Shown: in pieces, positions 8,953-16,187 of the stretch | How positions within the stretch are numbered: the stretch's first letter is position 1 | How the letters are laid out: each line of letters begins with the position of its first letter | NCBI GenBank assembly: GCA_013153635.1 | Contig: JAADDZ010000024.1 | Location: 1 to 64,000 of the forward strand | Direction of reading: 5' to 3' | DNA from: Aquificota bacterium | Lineage (GTDB): Bacteria > Aquificota > Aquificia > Aquificales > Hydrogenothermaceae | DNA length: 64,000 nt | Program-made: the position numbers and the translations under genes | Notes under the pieces: model-generated | Seen by the model: the letters and a program-made list of their open reading frames with translations, nothing else | Database searches by the model: none | What the model was told of the DNA's origin: nothing

Positions 8953-9717
8953 CTATTGGCTTAAGTATTTTATTTGTACAAAAGGTTGTAATATATTACT
9001 TAAAAGACGGAATGGAGGAGCTATCTGTTCCACAACGACGTTAGATTTTCTTAAGTTTGTAGGTGGGACATATACTATATCATGGGGCTGAAGAATCATT
9101 CTTGCATATTGTAATTCGTCTTTATCTGTAAAATCTACTGTGATTATGGTAGGATTGGCTAAATCACCCCTTATTACCATAACTCTATCTCTTTTTGCAT
9201 AGATGTTGAAGTCTCCAGCCCTAGATAATGCTTCAACTAAAGATATTCTTTCATCAAAAAATTGAACCGCTCCGGGCTTGTTAACTTCCCCTAAAACATA
9301 TACTCTTTGGTTTAATATCTCTATATATACGTGAGGATTTTTTAGATATTTAGATAGTTTTTCTTCTATTAAATCTGCCGCTTCTACCCTTGTTAAACCT
9401 TGGATTTTAACTTCACCTATCAGTGGTAAAGTTACTGTTCCTTGAGGAGATACCAAAAGACCTAAATCCCTTTGAAAAGCATCAAACTTTCTAGTACTTA
9501 GTTCAGGGTGTCTAAATACTACGATAGATATTCGGTCACCGGGTACTATTTTGTACTCTACAACGAATTTTACAGGCTTTTCTACTTGTTTCTTTAACTG
9601 CTTTTCTTCTTTTGAGGAGTCATCTTTTGATTTCTCTTGGAATAGCTCATATTTAGTACTACAACCAAAAGTCATAATTGAAAAAATAGCTAAGATAGAA
9701 ACAAATAATTTTTTCAT
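8953..9717 (-). CDS. wza: Wza-like outer-membrane polysaccharide export lipoprotein
   Basis: I place the start at the ATG at 9717, because it gives a clean lipoprotein signal (MKKLFVSILAIFSIMTFGCS) with the lipidated Cys at residue 20. An earlier in-frame ATG at 9762 would put 15 polar residues in front. The mature protein has a Poly_export domain (YKIVPGDRISIVVFRHPE) and an SLBB domain (VYVLGEVNKPGAVQF). The C-terminus (FRLLSNILQPFVQIKYLSQ) could be an amphipathic membrane helix like that of Wza. The length of 254 residues is shorter than E. coli Wza (about 380), suggesting one fewer ring domain. Located between the wecA-like and wzc-like genes. Confidence 0.87.
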   Translation of the reverse strand: MKKLFVSILAIFSIMTFGCSTKYELFQEKSKDDSSKEEKQLKKQVEKPVKFVVEYKIVPGDRISIVVFRHPELSTRKFDAFQRDLGLLVSPQGTVTLPLIGEVKIQGLTRVEAADLIEEKLSKYLKNPHVYIEILNQRVYVLGEVNKPGAVQFFDERISLVEALSRAGDFNIYAKRDRVMVIRGDLANPTIITVDFTDKDELQYARMILQPHDIVYVPPTNLRKSNVVVEQIAPPFRLLSNILQPFVQIKYLSQ

Positions 9718-9748
9718 ATTATATTTCCATATTTGAAAGGATTTTAAA

Positions 9749-10786
9749 TTATTTGTATGCATATATAAGTTTATACACCATTTTCCTAATTTTTTCTACT
9801 CTTTCTGTGTTTAGATTAAATAGTATATAGAAAAAAGTGTAACTTATTGCAAAAATTAAAGCTGTTATTGTTAATATTTGGGTATTCTCTTTAAAGAGAA
9901 CAGCTATGATGTCTATTCCAAAAACAATAAGTAGTAAAAAGATTGATGATATAGGGTTAGAGTTTATCTTCTTACATAAGATACAGTGTAAGTGGTTGTT
10001 ATCAGGGGCAAAGGAACTTCTTTTTTCAAACAGTTTTCTTCTTAGTATAGAGAACAATGTTTCCCATACTGGATATATAAGTAAAACCAATGGGAACCAA
10101 GGAGATATTTCAGGGTGTCTATTTACCATAAGGATAGAAAGTTCTGCCAGCATAAAACCTAAAAAATAAGAGCCTGAATCTCCTAAGAAGATTAGACCTT
10201 TTGGGAAATTAAAAACGAAAAAGCCTGCTGTAGCCATAGCCAAGACCAAAGATACAAATAGAATGTCAACATCGTTGTAAATGTAGCTTACATAAGCAAA
10301 GGATAGAAATGTAAATATAGCTACCCCTGATGCCAAGCCGTTTAGACCATCAATAAGGTTTACCGCATTTACTATACCTACAACACCAATAATTGTAAAT
10401 AGAAGAGCAAATATAATATGAAATTTTATATACCCAATATCAAAAACGATGGCGTTCAGTAAGACAATACCTAAAAATGCTGACAATGCCATAAAAATAA
10501 AGCGGATTTTTGGTGGAATATTTTTTAATAAATCTTCAAAGAAACCTGCCAAAAATATTGGTAAAGAAGCTATATATAGGGATACTCCTAGAGGGTTGCT
10601 CATTACAAATATACTTGACAAGTATATAGCTATCCCCCCAGACCTTGGAGTAGCTTTTTTATGTAAGCCGTGGGTTTTATCTATATCATCTATAAAAATA
10701 CCTGTTTTTTGAGATAGTTTTATCATTAGAAAAGTTAGAAAAGCTGATAGAATGGGAATATATATAATACTTTCAATTAATTCCAT
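9749..10786 (-). CDS. wecA: WecA/TagO-type undecaprenyl-phosphate sugar-1-phosphate transferase
   Basis: A 345-residue multi-spanning membrane enzyme of the MraY/WecA family. Diagnostic motifs are DDIDKTHGLHKKATPRSGG, NLIDGLNGLASG, FLGDSGSYFLGF and the cytoplasmic histidine motif NNHLHC. It would start repeat-unit synthesis by moving HexNAc-1-phosphate to undecaprenyl phosphate. The start ATG at 10786 has a strong GGAGG ribosome site. It is the first gene of the minus-strand polysaccharide operon. The leader contains a promoter overlapping a palindrome (10907-10935) and a possible 10-codon leader ORF (10832-10864). Confidence 0.9.
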   Translation of the reverse strand: MELIESIIYIPILSAFLTFLMIKLSQKTGIFIDDIDKTHGLHKKATPRSGGIAIYLSSIFVMSNPLGVSLYIASLPIFLAGFFEDLLKNIPPKIRFIFMALSAFLGIVLLNAIVFDIGYIKFHIIFALLFTIIGVVGIVNAVNLIDGLNGLASGVAIFTFLSFAYVSYIYNDVDILFVSLVLAMATAGFFVFNFPKGLIFLGDSGSYFLGFMLAELSILMVNRHPEISPWFPLVLLIYPVWETLFSILRRKLFEKRSSFAPDNNHLHCILCKKINSNPISSIFLLLIVFGIDIIAVLFKENTQILTITALIFAISYTFFYILFNLNTERVEKIRKMVYKLIYAYK

Positions 10787-10831
10787 ACGATACCTCCAAA
10801 ATTGACGTATATGGTGAAATTTTTAATGGAA

Positions 10832-10864
10832 TTATGCAAAAAATGTACCAATTGATAAAATCAT
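10832..10864 (-). CDS. Possible 10-codon leader ORF upstream of wecA
   Basis: On the minus strand an AAGGAG ribosome site is followed at 5-base spacing by ATG and ten codons (MILSIGTFFA) ending in TAA. It lies in the wecA leader, is in frame with wecA, and ends about 45 bases before the wecA ATG. The Shine-Dalgarno quality and spacing are the only support; such a short ORF can arise by chance. If translated it could affect wecA expression. Confidence 0.3.
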   Translation of the reverse strand: MILSIGTFFA

Positions 10865-10906
10865 AAGCTCTCCTTAGATTTTCAATATTATAAACCTAAA
10901 AGCTAG

Positions 10907-10935
10907 ATTATAGAAAACATTTACCTTTTTGTAAA
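10907..10935 (-). promoter_or_regulatory. Sigma-70-type promoter for the wecA operon
   Basis: On the minus strand TTTACA (10935-10930) and TATAAT (10912-10907) are separated by exactly 17 bases, close to the consensus. Transcription would start near 10900 and leave a leader of about 113 bases. The -35 box lies inside the palindrome at 10926-10950, so a protein bound there would control this promoter. Confidence 0.6.
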
Positions 10936-10950
10936 AAATTTTTACAAAAA
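10926..10950. promoter_or_regulatory. Perfect 25-bp palindrome, candidate operator 1
   Basis: Arms TTTTTGTAAAAA and TTTTTACAAAAA pair exactly around a single central A at 10938. It overlaps the -35 box of the wecA promoter and is centred about 42 bases upstream of a likely plus-strand start near 10980. It shares the core GTAAAAA-N-TTTTTAC with the palindrome at 11016-11040. The factor is unknown. Confidence 0.55.
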
Positions 10951-11015
10951 TTTTTTTATCATTGTGGTATAACTATTAGATAGCTGAATATGTATGGATT
11001 ATTTTTTTATTTAAG

Positions 11016-11040
11016 TAGGTGTAAAAATTTTTTACACCTA
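11016..11040. promoter_or_regulatory. Perfect 25-bp palindrome, candidate operator 2
   Basis: Arms TAGGTGTAAAAA and TTTTTACACCTA pair exactly around a central T at 11028, exactly 90 bases from the centre of the first palindrome. It lies 55 bases ahead of the cytochrome ATG. It could be a DNA operator or, in the transcript, a leader hairpin, although a perfect DNA dyad with one central base fits a dimeric DNA-binding protein better. Confidence 0.55.
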
Positions 11041-11095
11041 AAGAATTTAAGATTATCAAAAATTTACAGTTAAACTTAAACTTTTGGAGACAAAG

Positions 11096-13474
11096 ATGGT
11101 ACATATATTTTCTCTATTGTTTACTTTATTATTTGTTTTTTTAGTATATGGGGATAATAGATGTTTAGATTGTCATCAAGGTATAGAAAATATTAGAAGT
11201 CCTGATTCTCAAATGATGAAAGAGATACTAAAGGTAGCAGAAAAAGCAGGATACCCAAGCAATACATGTATCGTATGTCATGGAGGTAATCCATCTGGTA
11301 AAACAAAAGAAGAAGCTCATCAAGGCACTGTTGACTTTTTTTTTAAAAATAAAGGTCCTAAAAACTTCTATCCAGACCCGGGAAGTCCATGGATAAATAA
11401 GCATACCTGTGGTATGTGCCATCAAGAACAGGTAAGAACCCAGTATACATCTTTGATGTTTACAGAAGCAGGAAAAATTCAAGGGACTTTATGGGGGTTT
11501 GGAGGTATTAATGGATATAACCACGACATAGGAAACTACGATGTACAAGAGATAGATATTCATAATGTTCTTGGTACTCAAAAGTATAAAAAATATATAC
11601 AAAAATTAAAACAGCTAGAGCCTCAAGTTTTTCCTAAAAAGATGAAATCTCTCCCTAAAGCTCCTACCGCTGAAGAAGTCCAAAAGAACCCACAGTTAGC
11701 TGTATATACATACATAAGACAAGAATGTCAAAGATGTCATACAGGAAATCAAGGAAGAAAAAAAAGAGGGGACTATAGAGGTATGGGGTGTTCAGCTTGT
11801 CATATTCCTTACTCCAATGAGGGATTTTATGAAGGCAAAGACCCTTCGATACCTAAAAATCAACCGGGGCATTTATTGGTTCATACTATTCAGGCTACAA
11901 GAGAAGCAAAAGTTACTGTTCATGGAATAACATATTCAGGTATTCCTGTGGAAACCTGTACCACTTGTCACGATAGAGGAAAAAGGATAGGTACATCTTT
12001 TCAAGGACTTATGGAAACAGCCTATAAATCTCCTTTTTTAGATGATGGTTCACCTCAACCAAAACTACATACAAAATACTATATACATTTAAAAGAAGAC
12101 ATACATATGAGAAAAGGTATGCTATGTCAAGACTGTCACACCTCCAATGATGTTCACAGTGATGGTACTTTAGCTGGTACTACATTAGCTCCTGTAGAGA
12201 TAGAATGCCAAGATTGTCATGGTACTCCTGACAAGTATCCATGGGAATTACCTTTAGGCTATGCAGATGAAGTTGATGGTAAAGTTCCACCAATGGACGA
12301 ACCTAGGGGAGTTACGAAGAAACTTCTTGAAGTTATGAAAAAAGGAACAGTATACGATGCTGAAGATGGTTACCTCTTAACAGCGAGAGGAAATCCTTTG
12401 CCAAATGTTGTAAAAAAAGATAACAAAGTGATAGTCCACACAGCAGGAGGTAAAGATATAGAGCTAAAACCTTTAAAATTACTTGTAGAAACAGGAAAAC
12501 TAAATACAGAAGCAATGGTAGCTATGGTTCATGCAAAAGCTCATATGGAAAAGTTAGAATGCTACACCTGTCATGCTACATGGGCTCCCCAATGTTACGG
12601 CTGTCATGTAAAGATAGATTATTCAAAAGGTGTAAAACATGTAGATTGGGTATCTGTAGGTCATGATCATGATGAGAATGGTCTTACAGCAGATGCTAGA
12701 GGAGATTTAGACAAACATCTTATAGAAGGAGAGATAAAAGAAGAAAGGAGTTATTTAAGATGGGAGAATCCTCCTTTAGCTGTTAATGGTGAACATAGAA
12801 TTTCTCCAGCTATCCCCGGCTGTCAGACGACAGTTACAGTAATAGGAAAAGATGGAAAACCTTTGCTTTTAAATCATATATTCAAAATTCCAAATGTAGA
12901 GGGAGCAGGAGAAGAAGGACAATTAGCTATAGATATTTCTCCTGTTCAGCCTCATACTATTCAAAAGGAAGCTAGAAGCTGTGAGAGTTGTCACAATAAT
13001 CCTGTATCAATGGGATATGGCATAGAAGGAGGAAAAATCTATTCAGACCCTTCAAAACCGTATATAGTAGACCTAATGACTTCAGATGGTAGAATTCTTC
13101 CAAAAATTTTTAAAGTACAGATAAATGCTATACCAAACTTAAAGTATGATTGGTCTAGATTTGTTTCACAAGAAGGTAAACAACTGCAAACAGTTGGTCA
13201 TCATTTTAGTGGTTCTAGACCACTAAACAATGAAGAACGGTCTATTTTGGATAGGAGGGGTGTTTGTTTATCTTGCCATCAGGAAATTCCTGAACAGGAT
13301 TTAGCTATTAATCTTCTTAATCATATAAAGGAAGTATCAAATATAAAAATCGACAAAGATAAGCATAACAATATACTACATAAGTTAGTCTTAATTGGAG
13401 CATGGAGTCAGCTACTTATCGCTTTTCTTATACTAGTAGGGATAGTATTTATCATAAAAAAGCTAAAAAAATAA
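11096..13474 (+). CDS. Twelve-haem c-type cytochrome with C-terminal membrane anchor
   Basis: I choose the ATG at 11096, since GGAGA at 11086-11090 is its ribosome site; an upstream in-frame TTG at 11084 overlaps that site. The signal peptide is VHIFSLLFTLLFVFLVYG. The 792-residue protein has twelve CXXCH haem-binding motifs: CLDCH, CIVCH, CGMCH, CQRCH, CSACH, CTTCH, CQDCH twice, CYTCH, CYGCH, CESCH and CLSCH. A C-terminal helix (LIAFLILVGIVFII) followed by KKLKK anchors it in the inner membrane, with the haem domain in the periplasm. Likely role: electron transfer with the 7-haem protein encoded next. I do not recognise a named enzyme family; the HTIQKEARSCESCH segment recalls multihaem cytochromes of deltaproteobacteria. 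Confidence 0.85.
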   Translation: MVHIFSLLFTLLFVFLVYGDNRCLDCHQGIENIRSPDSQMMKEILKVAEKAGYPSNTCIVCHGGNPSGKTKEEAHQGTVDFFFKNKGPKNFYPDPGSPWINKHTCGMCHQEQVRTQYTSLMFTEAGKIQGTLWGFGGINGYNHDIGNYDVQEIDIHNVLGTQKYKKYIQKLKQLEPQVFPKKMKSLPKAPTAEEVQKNPQLAVYTYIRQECQRCHTGNQGRKKRGDYRGMGCSACHIPYSNEGFYEGKDPSIPKNQPGHLLVHTIQATREAKVTVHGITYSGIPVETCTTCHDRGKRIGTSFQGLMETAYKSPFLDDGSPQPKLHTKYYIHLKEDIHMRKGMLCQDCHTSNDVHSDGTLAGTTLAPVEIECQDCHGTPDKYPWELPLGYADEVDGKVPPMDEPRGVTKKLLEVMKKGTVYDAEDGYLLTARGNPLPNVVKKDNKVIVHTAGGKDIELKPLKLLVETGKLNTEAMVAMVHAKAHMEKLECYTCHATWAPQCYGCHVKIDYSKGVKHVDWVSVGHDHDENGLTADARGDLDKHLIEGEIKEERSYLRWENPPLAVNGEHRISPAIPGCQTTVTVIGKDGKPLLLNHIFKIPNVEGAGEEGQLAIDISPVQPHTIQKEARSCESCHNNPVSMGYGIEGGKIYSDPSKPYIVDLMTSDGRILPKIFKVQINAIPNLKYDWSRFVSQEGKQLQTVGHHFSGSRPLNNEERSILDRRGVCLSCHQEIPEQDLAINLLNHIKEVSNIKIDKDKHNNILHKLVLIGAWSQLLIAFLILVGIVFIIKKLKK

Positions 13475-13584
13475 ACTATTAACAGTTCCTAACCTAATCT
13501 CCGATATATTAGTATTACATTTAGTATGCTTAATCTGTTTTTTTCTAACGTAGATAAAAATATAGTTTTTATAACTAAATATAG

Positions 13585-13613
13585 TTGACACAAAAAAATC
13601 TATAATGTAATTT
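13585..13613 (+). promoter_or_regulatory. Promoter candidate for the 7-haem cytochrome gene
   Basis: TTGACA (13585-13590), a 17-base spacer and TAATTT (13608-13613) form a reasonable sigma-70 promoter about 65 bases ahead of the ATG at 13680. A TATAAT at 13601-13606 lies inside the spacer. An imperfect TTACT/AGTAA dyad follows at 13616-13634. This suggests the 7-haem gene can be transcribed independently. Confidence 0.45.
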
Positions 13614-13679
13614 TATTACTAAAATTTTAAGTAAGTGTTTACTACAGAATAAGTGAAAAATAAAAAAGGAGGTACTAAT

Positions 13680-16130
13680 ATGAGTAGAAGTAGGCTACGG
13701 CACTTTTTAAAGCCAGCTACTTTGGCAGCAGCAGGGCTATTCGTTTTAAGTTTTAGCTATACATCAGCTAAAGCTGGAACACCTTACAATCCTAACCCGC
13801 CATTTGATTTTGATTTGTTAGAAAAGGTCAAAATCAAAAAAGGTTTCTTTGGTAAAAAGATAGAAGCATACAATCCAAGAAATCCTTACAATATCTTTAT
13901 CAACTATGAGCTAGGTATGCACTGTGTTGGTTTTGACATCTCCTACTGTTGTGTAATCCCTCCTTACAATAGTATTCAAGCTCAAGCTGTAAAATCTGGG
14001 GTAAAGGGAAGTAAACCAAAGTTCTTAACTCCTCATAATGTAAAGCTCTGGTACTATGTAAAAGACAATAGTTATAGTGAAGGAAATAAGATGAGATACT
14101 GGTCTGTACCAAAAGATGTTAATGGAGATGGTGACTATACAGACCCGGGAGATAACGTTGCTAACTATGTTTGGACTCATCTTTTTATCTATAAAGACCT
14201 AGAAGGTACTATACCAAAAGGTGCTTCAGAAAAAGATAGACTCCACGTTGGTAAAGAAATACAAGTTCCAATAGATGCAGGACCTAGTGGAAAACATATG
14301 GCTGGCGGTTGGTTAGAATACGCTCATAAAGGTGGAGGTAATATAGTATTTACAGATTCAATGGTTCCACAAGTTAAAAATGTTCCGTTAGTTTTAACTG
14401 CTGAATATATATGGGACGCTTTGGGGTTACCTTTAACCGCTTTTTATGATAGTGAACGTAGGGGAACGATAAGGTCTATCACGAATAAAGATTTTCAGCC
14501 TTACCAGTACTCTATGGTTAGATTACACGATAAGACAGGAGACCCTATCCTCATAAATGGAAAACCTATAGAATTTTTTGGTACAAACCCTGTTGATATA
14601 CCAAACTGTTATTCTTGTCACTCAAGAAATGGTATAGCTTCAAAGATGGCAAGAGAAGAAGGCTTAACATTACATGACAAAGAGTACGAATATTGGAAAT
14701 CTCAATATCCAGATATATCTGAATATATGGCAAGGTTATCAGAAGGTTCTATAAACATTCTAGAGCTTCATGATGCTCATCACGGAACAGATTTTCTAAG
14801 AGATTACAATCCAAACTCTCCTACTAACAGATTAGGTTCTGTAGGACCTGTTAACTGTGCAGACTGTCACGGGGATAATATATCAGGAAACCTACAATCT
14901 CCAAGACCGGGAACATCTGGTTATAAACCTAAAAAAGCTAAAACACTTACAGAAGCGATTCACGCAACCCACGAAGCTTTCCTTGGAGAAAGATATGCAG
15001 ATAAGGCAGGAAGAACACAGAGCTGTCAAGCTTGTCACCCAACCCACTGGCAGGCAGAAGAGAGAAGAACTGTTACTCTTGCAGAAAATCCTTATCAGAT
15101 AATCGATGATTTTGGAAATCCAAGATTCTCTAATACAGACCTTAGATTATCTGGTGGAGGTTGTTATCTAAGAAGAGATGCCCATGCTAATCCAGATGTA
15201 GAACCTCCATTCTTCTTAAACGAGCTTGGAAAATGGTATTTAGAGAACGTAAGTTTAAGAGATGAAAAAGGTAGAAAAATAGATGAGATAAGAGGTCTGT
15301 ACTGTACTAACTGTCATAACCAGTTAACTGTAGAGCTTTACAAGGCTGACAATCTTAAAAATCCAGTAACTCAAGATGGAGAAACATTGAGAAATAAATC
15401 TATCGAGGAAATTATAAAAGTTGTAGCTGGGGGAGACGAGAAAAAGTTCAAGCAGTGGTTTGCTGACCCTATAGTAAATACAGAGTGGGGAGACCCGTTA
15501 TATGACTTTTATGCAAACCATGGAGAAGGTGCTACTATCGTAAAGGCTACAAAAGATGAAGAAGGCAATCTAAAGTTATTACCGTGGAATGCAGATGAAG
15601 GTCAAGAAGTTCCTTATGGAGCGGCTTCAGCTGGGAAAGATTGGTGGTTAGCCGCATCAGAACCTCACTGTGCAAACTGTCATATAGCTCCTTTTGTTGA
15701 AGATTTAGGTGGTAAATATTTCCCAATAGACCAACCAAACAAGTATGCACTTTATAGATATTCAAAAGCACATGGAAAAATGGCATGTCAATCTTGTCAC
15801 GAGTCTATACATGGTCTTTATCCTGTGAGATATGAAGGTCAGGACAATACTGTAGACCTTACAACCCATGAGCAAGCTCTTCAATTCTCTCCAGACGGTC
15901 AGTATGCAGGACCTGTTACTTGTGCGGCTTGTCACACTGTTAATGATAAAGGAGTACCTATTGAGTTGGCTGGTACCCAGTACGCAAATGATTACTGGGC
16001 TTCTGTAGTTCTCATTCACTTCATGAGAGAAGGTGACGAATCTCTTGATATTAATGAGTTAGTTAAGAAGTTTCCTTACAAAAAAGCTCAAGAAATTGTA
16101 GTTAAGGGTTGGGGAATGCCAAACAAATAA
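13680..16130 (+). CDS. Secreted seven-haem c-type cytochrome
   Basis: The start is the ATG at 13680, with AGGAGG at 13667-13672. An in-frame GTG at 13653 lies upstream of that ribosome site and is unlikely. A Sec signal peptide ends at TSAKA. The 816-residue product has seven CXXCH motifs: CYSCH, CADCH, CQACH, CTNCH, CANCH, CQSCH and CAACH, all in the C-terminal two thirds. The N-terminal third has no CXXCH but holds a cysteine cluster (GMHCVGFDISYCCVIPPYN) and an EF-hand-like loop DVNGDGDYTDPGD. No membrane anchor is seen, so it is periplasmic or exported further. It follows the 12-haem gene and ends at a strong terminator. Confidence 0.85.
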   Translation: MSRSRLRHFLKPATLAAAGLFVLSFSYTSAKAGTPYNPNPPFDFDLLEKVKIKKGFFGKKIEAYNPRNPYNIFINYELGMHCVGFDISYCCVIPPYNSIQAQAVKSGVKGSKPKFLTPHNVKLWYYVKDNSYSEGNKMRYWSVPKDVNGDGDYTDPGDNVANYVWTHLFIYKDLEGTIPKGASEKDRLHVGKEIQVPIDAGPSGKHMAGGWLEYAHKGGGNIVFTDSMVPQVKNVPLVLTAEYIWDALGLPLTAFYDSERRGTIRSITNKDFQPYQYSMVRLHDKTGDPILINGKPIEFFGTNPVDIPNCYSCHSRNGIASKMAREEGLTLHDKEYEYWKSQYPDISEYMARLSEGSINILELHDAHHGTDFLRDYNPNSPTNRLGSVGPVNCADCHGDNISGNLQSPRPGTSGYKPKKAKTLTEAIHATHEAFLGERYADKAGRTQSCQACHPTHWQAEERRTVTLAENPYQIIDDFGNPRFSNTDLRLSGGGCYLRRDAHANPDVEPPFFLNELGKWYLENVSLRDEKGRKIDEIRGLYCTNCHNQLTVELYKADNLKNPVTQDGETLRNKSIEEIIKVVAGGDEKKFKQWFADPIVNTEWGDPLYDFYANHGEGATIVKATKDEEGNLKLLPWNADEGQEVPYGAASAGKDWWLAASEPHCANCHIAPFVEDLGGKYFPIDQPNKYALYRYSKAHGKMACQSCHESIHGLYPVRYEGQDNTVDLTTHEQALQFSPDGQYAGPVTCAACHTVNDKGVPIELAGTQYANDYWASVVLIHFMREGDESLDINELVKKFPYKKAQEIVVKGWGMPNK

Positions 16131-16162
16131 TAGTTTAAAATAGGTCCCTTCTATTTGGTTCT

Positions 16163-16187
16163 GCCCTCCGTTTGGAGGGCTTTTTTT
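16163..16187 (+). terminator. Rho-independent terminator of the cytochrome genes
   Basis: A perfect stem GCCCTCC/GGAGGGC (16163-16169 and 16174-16180) with loop GTTT is followed by seven T residues. It ends the plus-strand cytochrome transcript. No T-run follows on the minus strand, so it should not stop the convergent gene. Confidence 0.93.

Larger units (their letters stand above)
10787..11095. promoter_or_regulatory. Divergent intergenic region between the wecA operon and the 12-haem cytochrome gene
   Basis: This 309-base AT-rich gap separates two divergent genes. It holds a good minus-strand promoter, a possible plus-strand extended -10 (TGGTATAAC, 10965-10973), two related 25-bp palindromes and the small leader ORF. 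I see no tRNA or other gene in it. Individual elements are listed separately. Confidence 0.7.

Noticed and set aside
13616-13634. TTACT/AGTAA dyad ahead of the 7-haem gene as a third copy of the 10926/11016 palindromes
   Set aside because: The half-sites are arranged in the opposite sense (TTAC...GTAA instead of GTAA...TTAC) and the dyad is imperfect.
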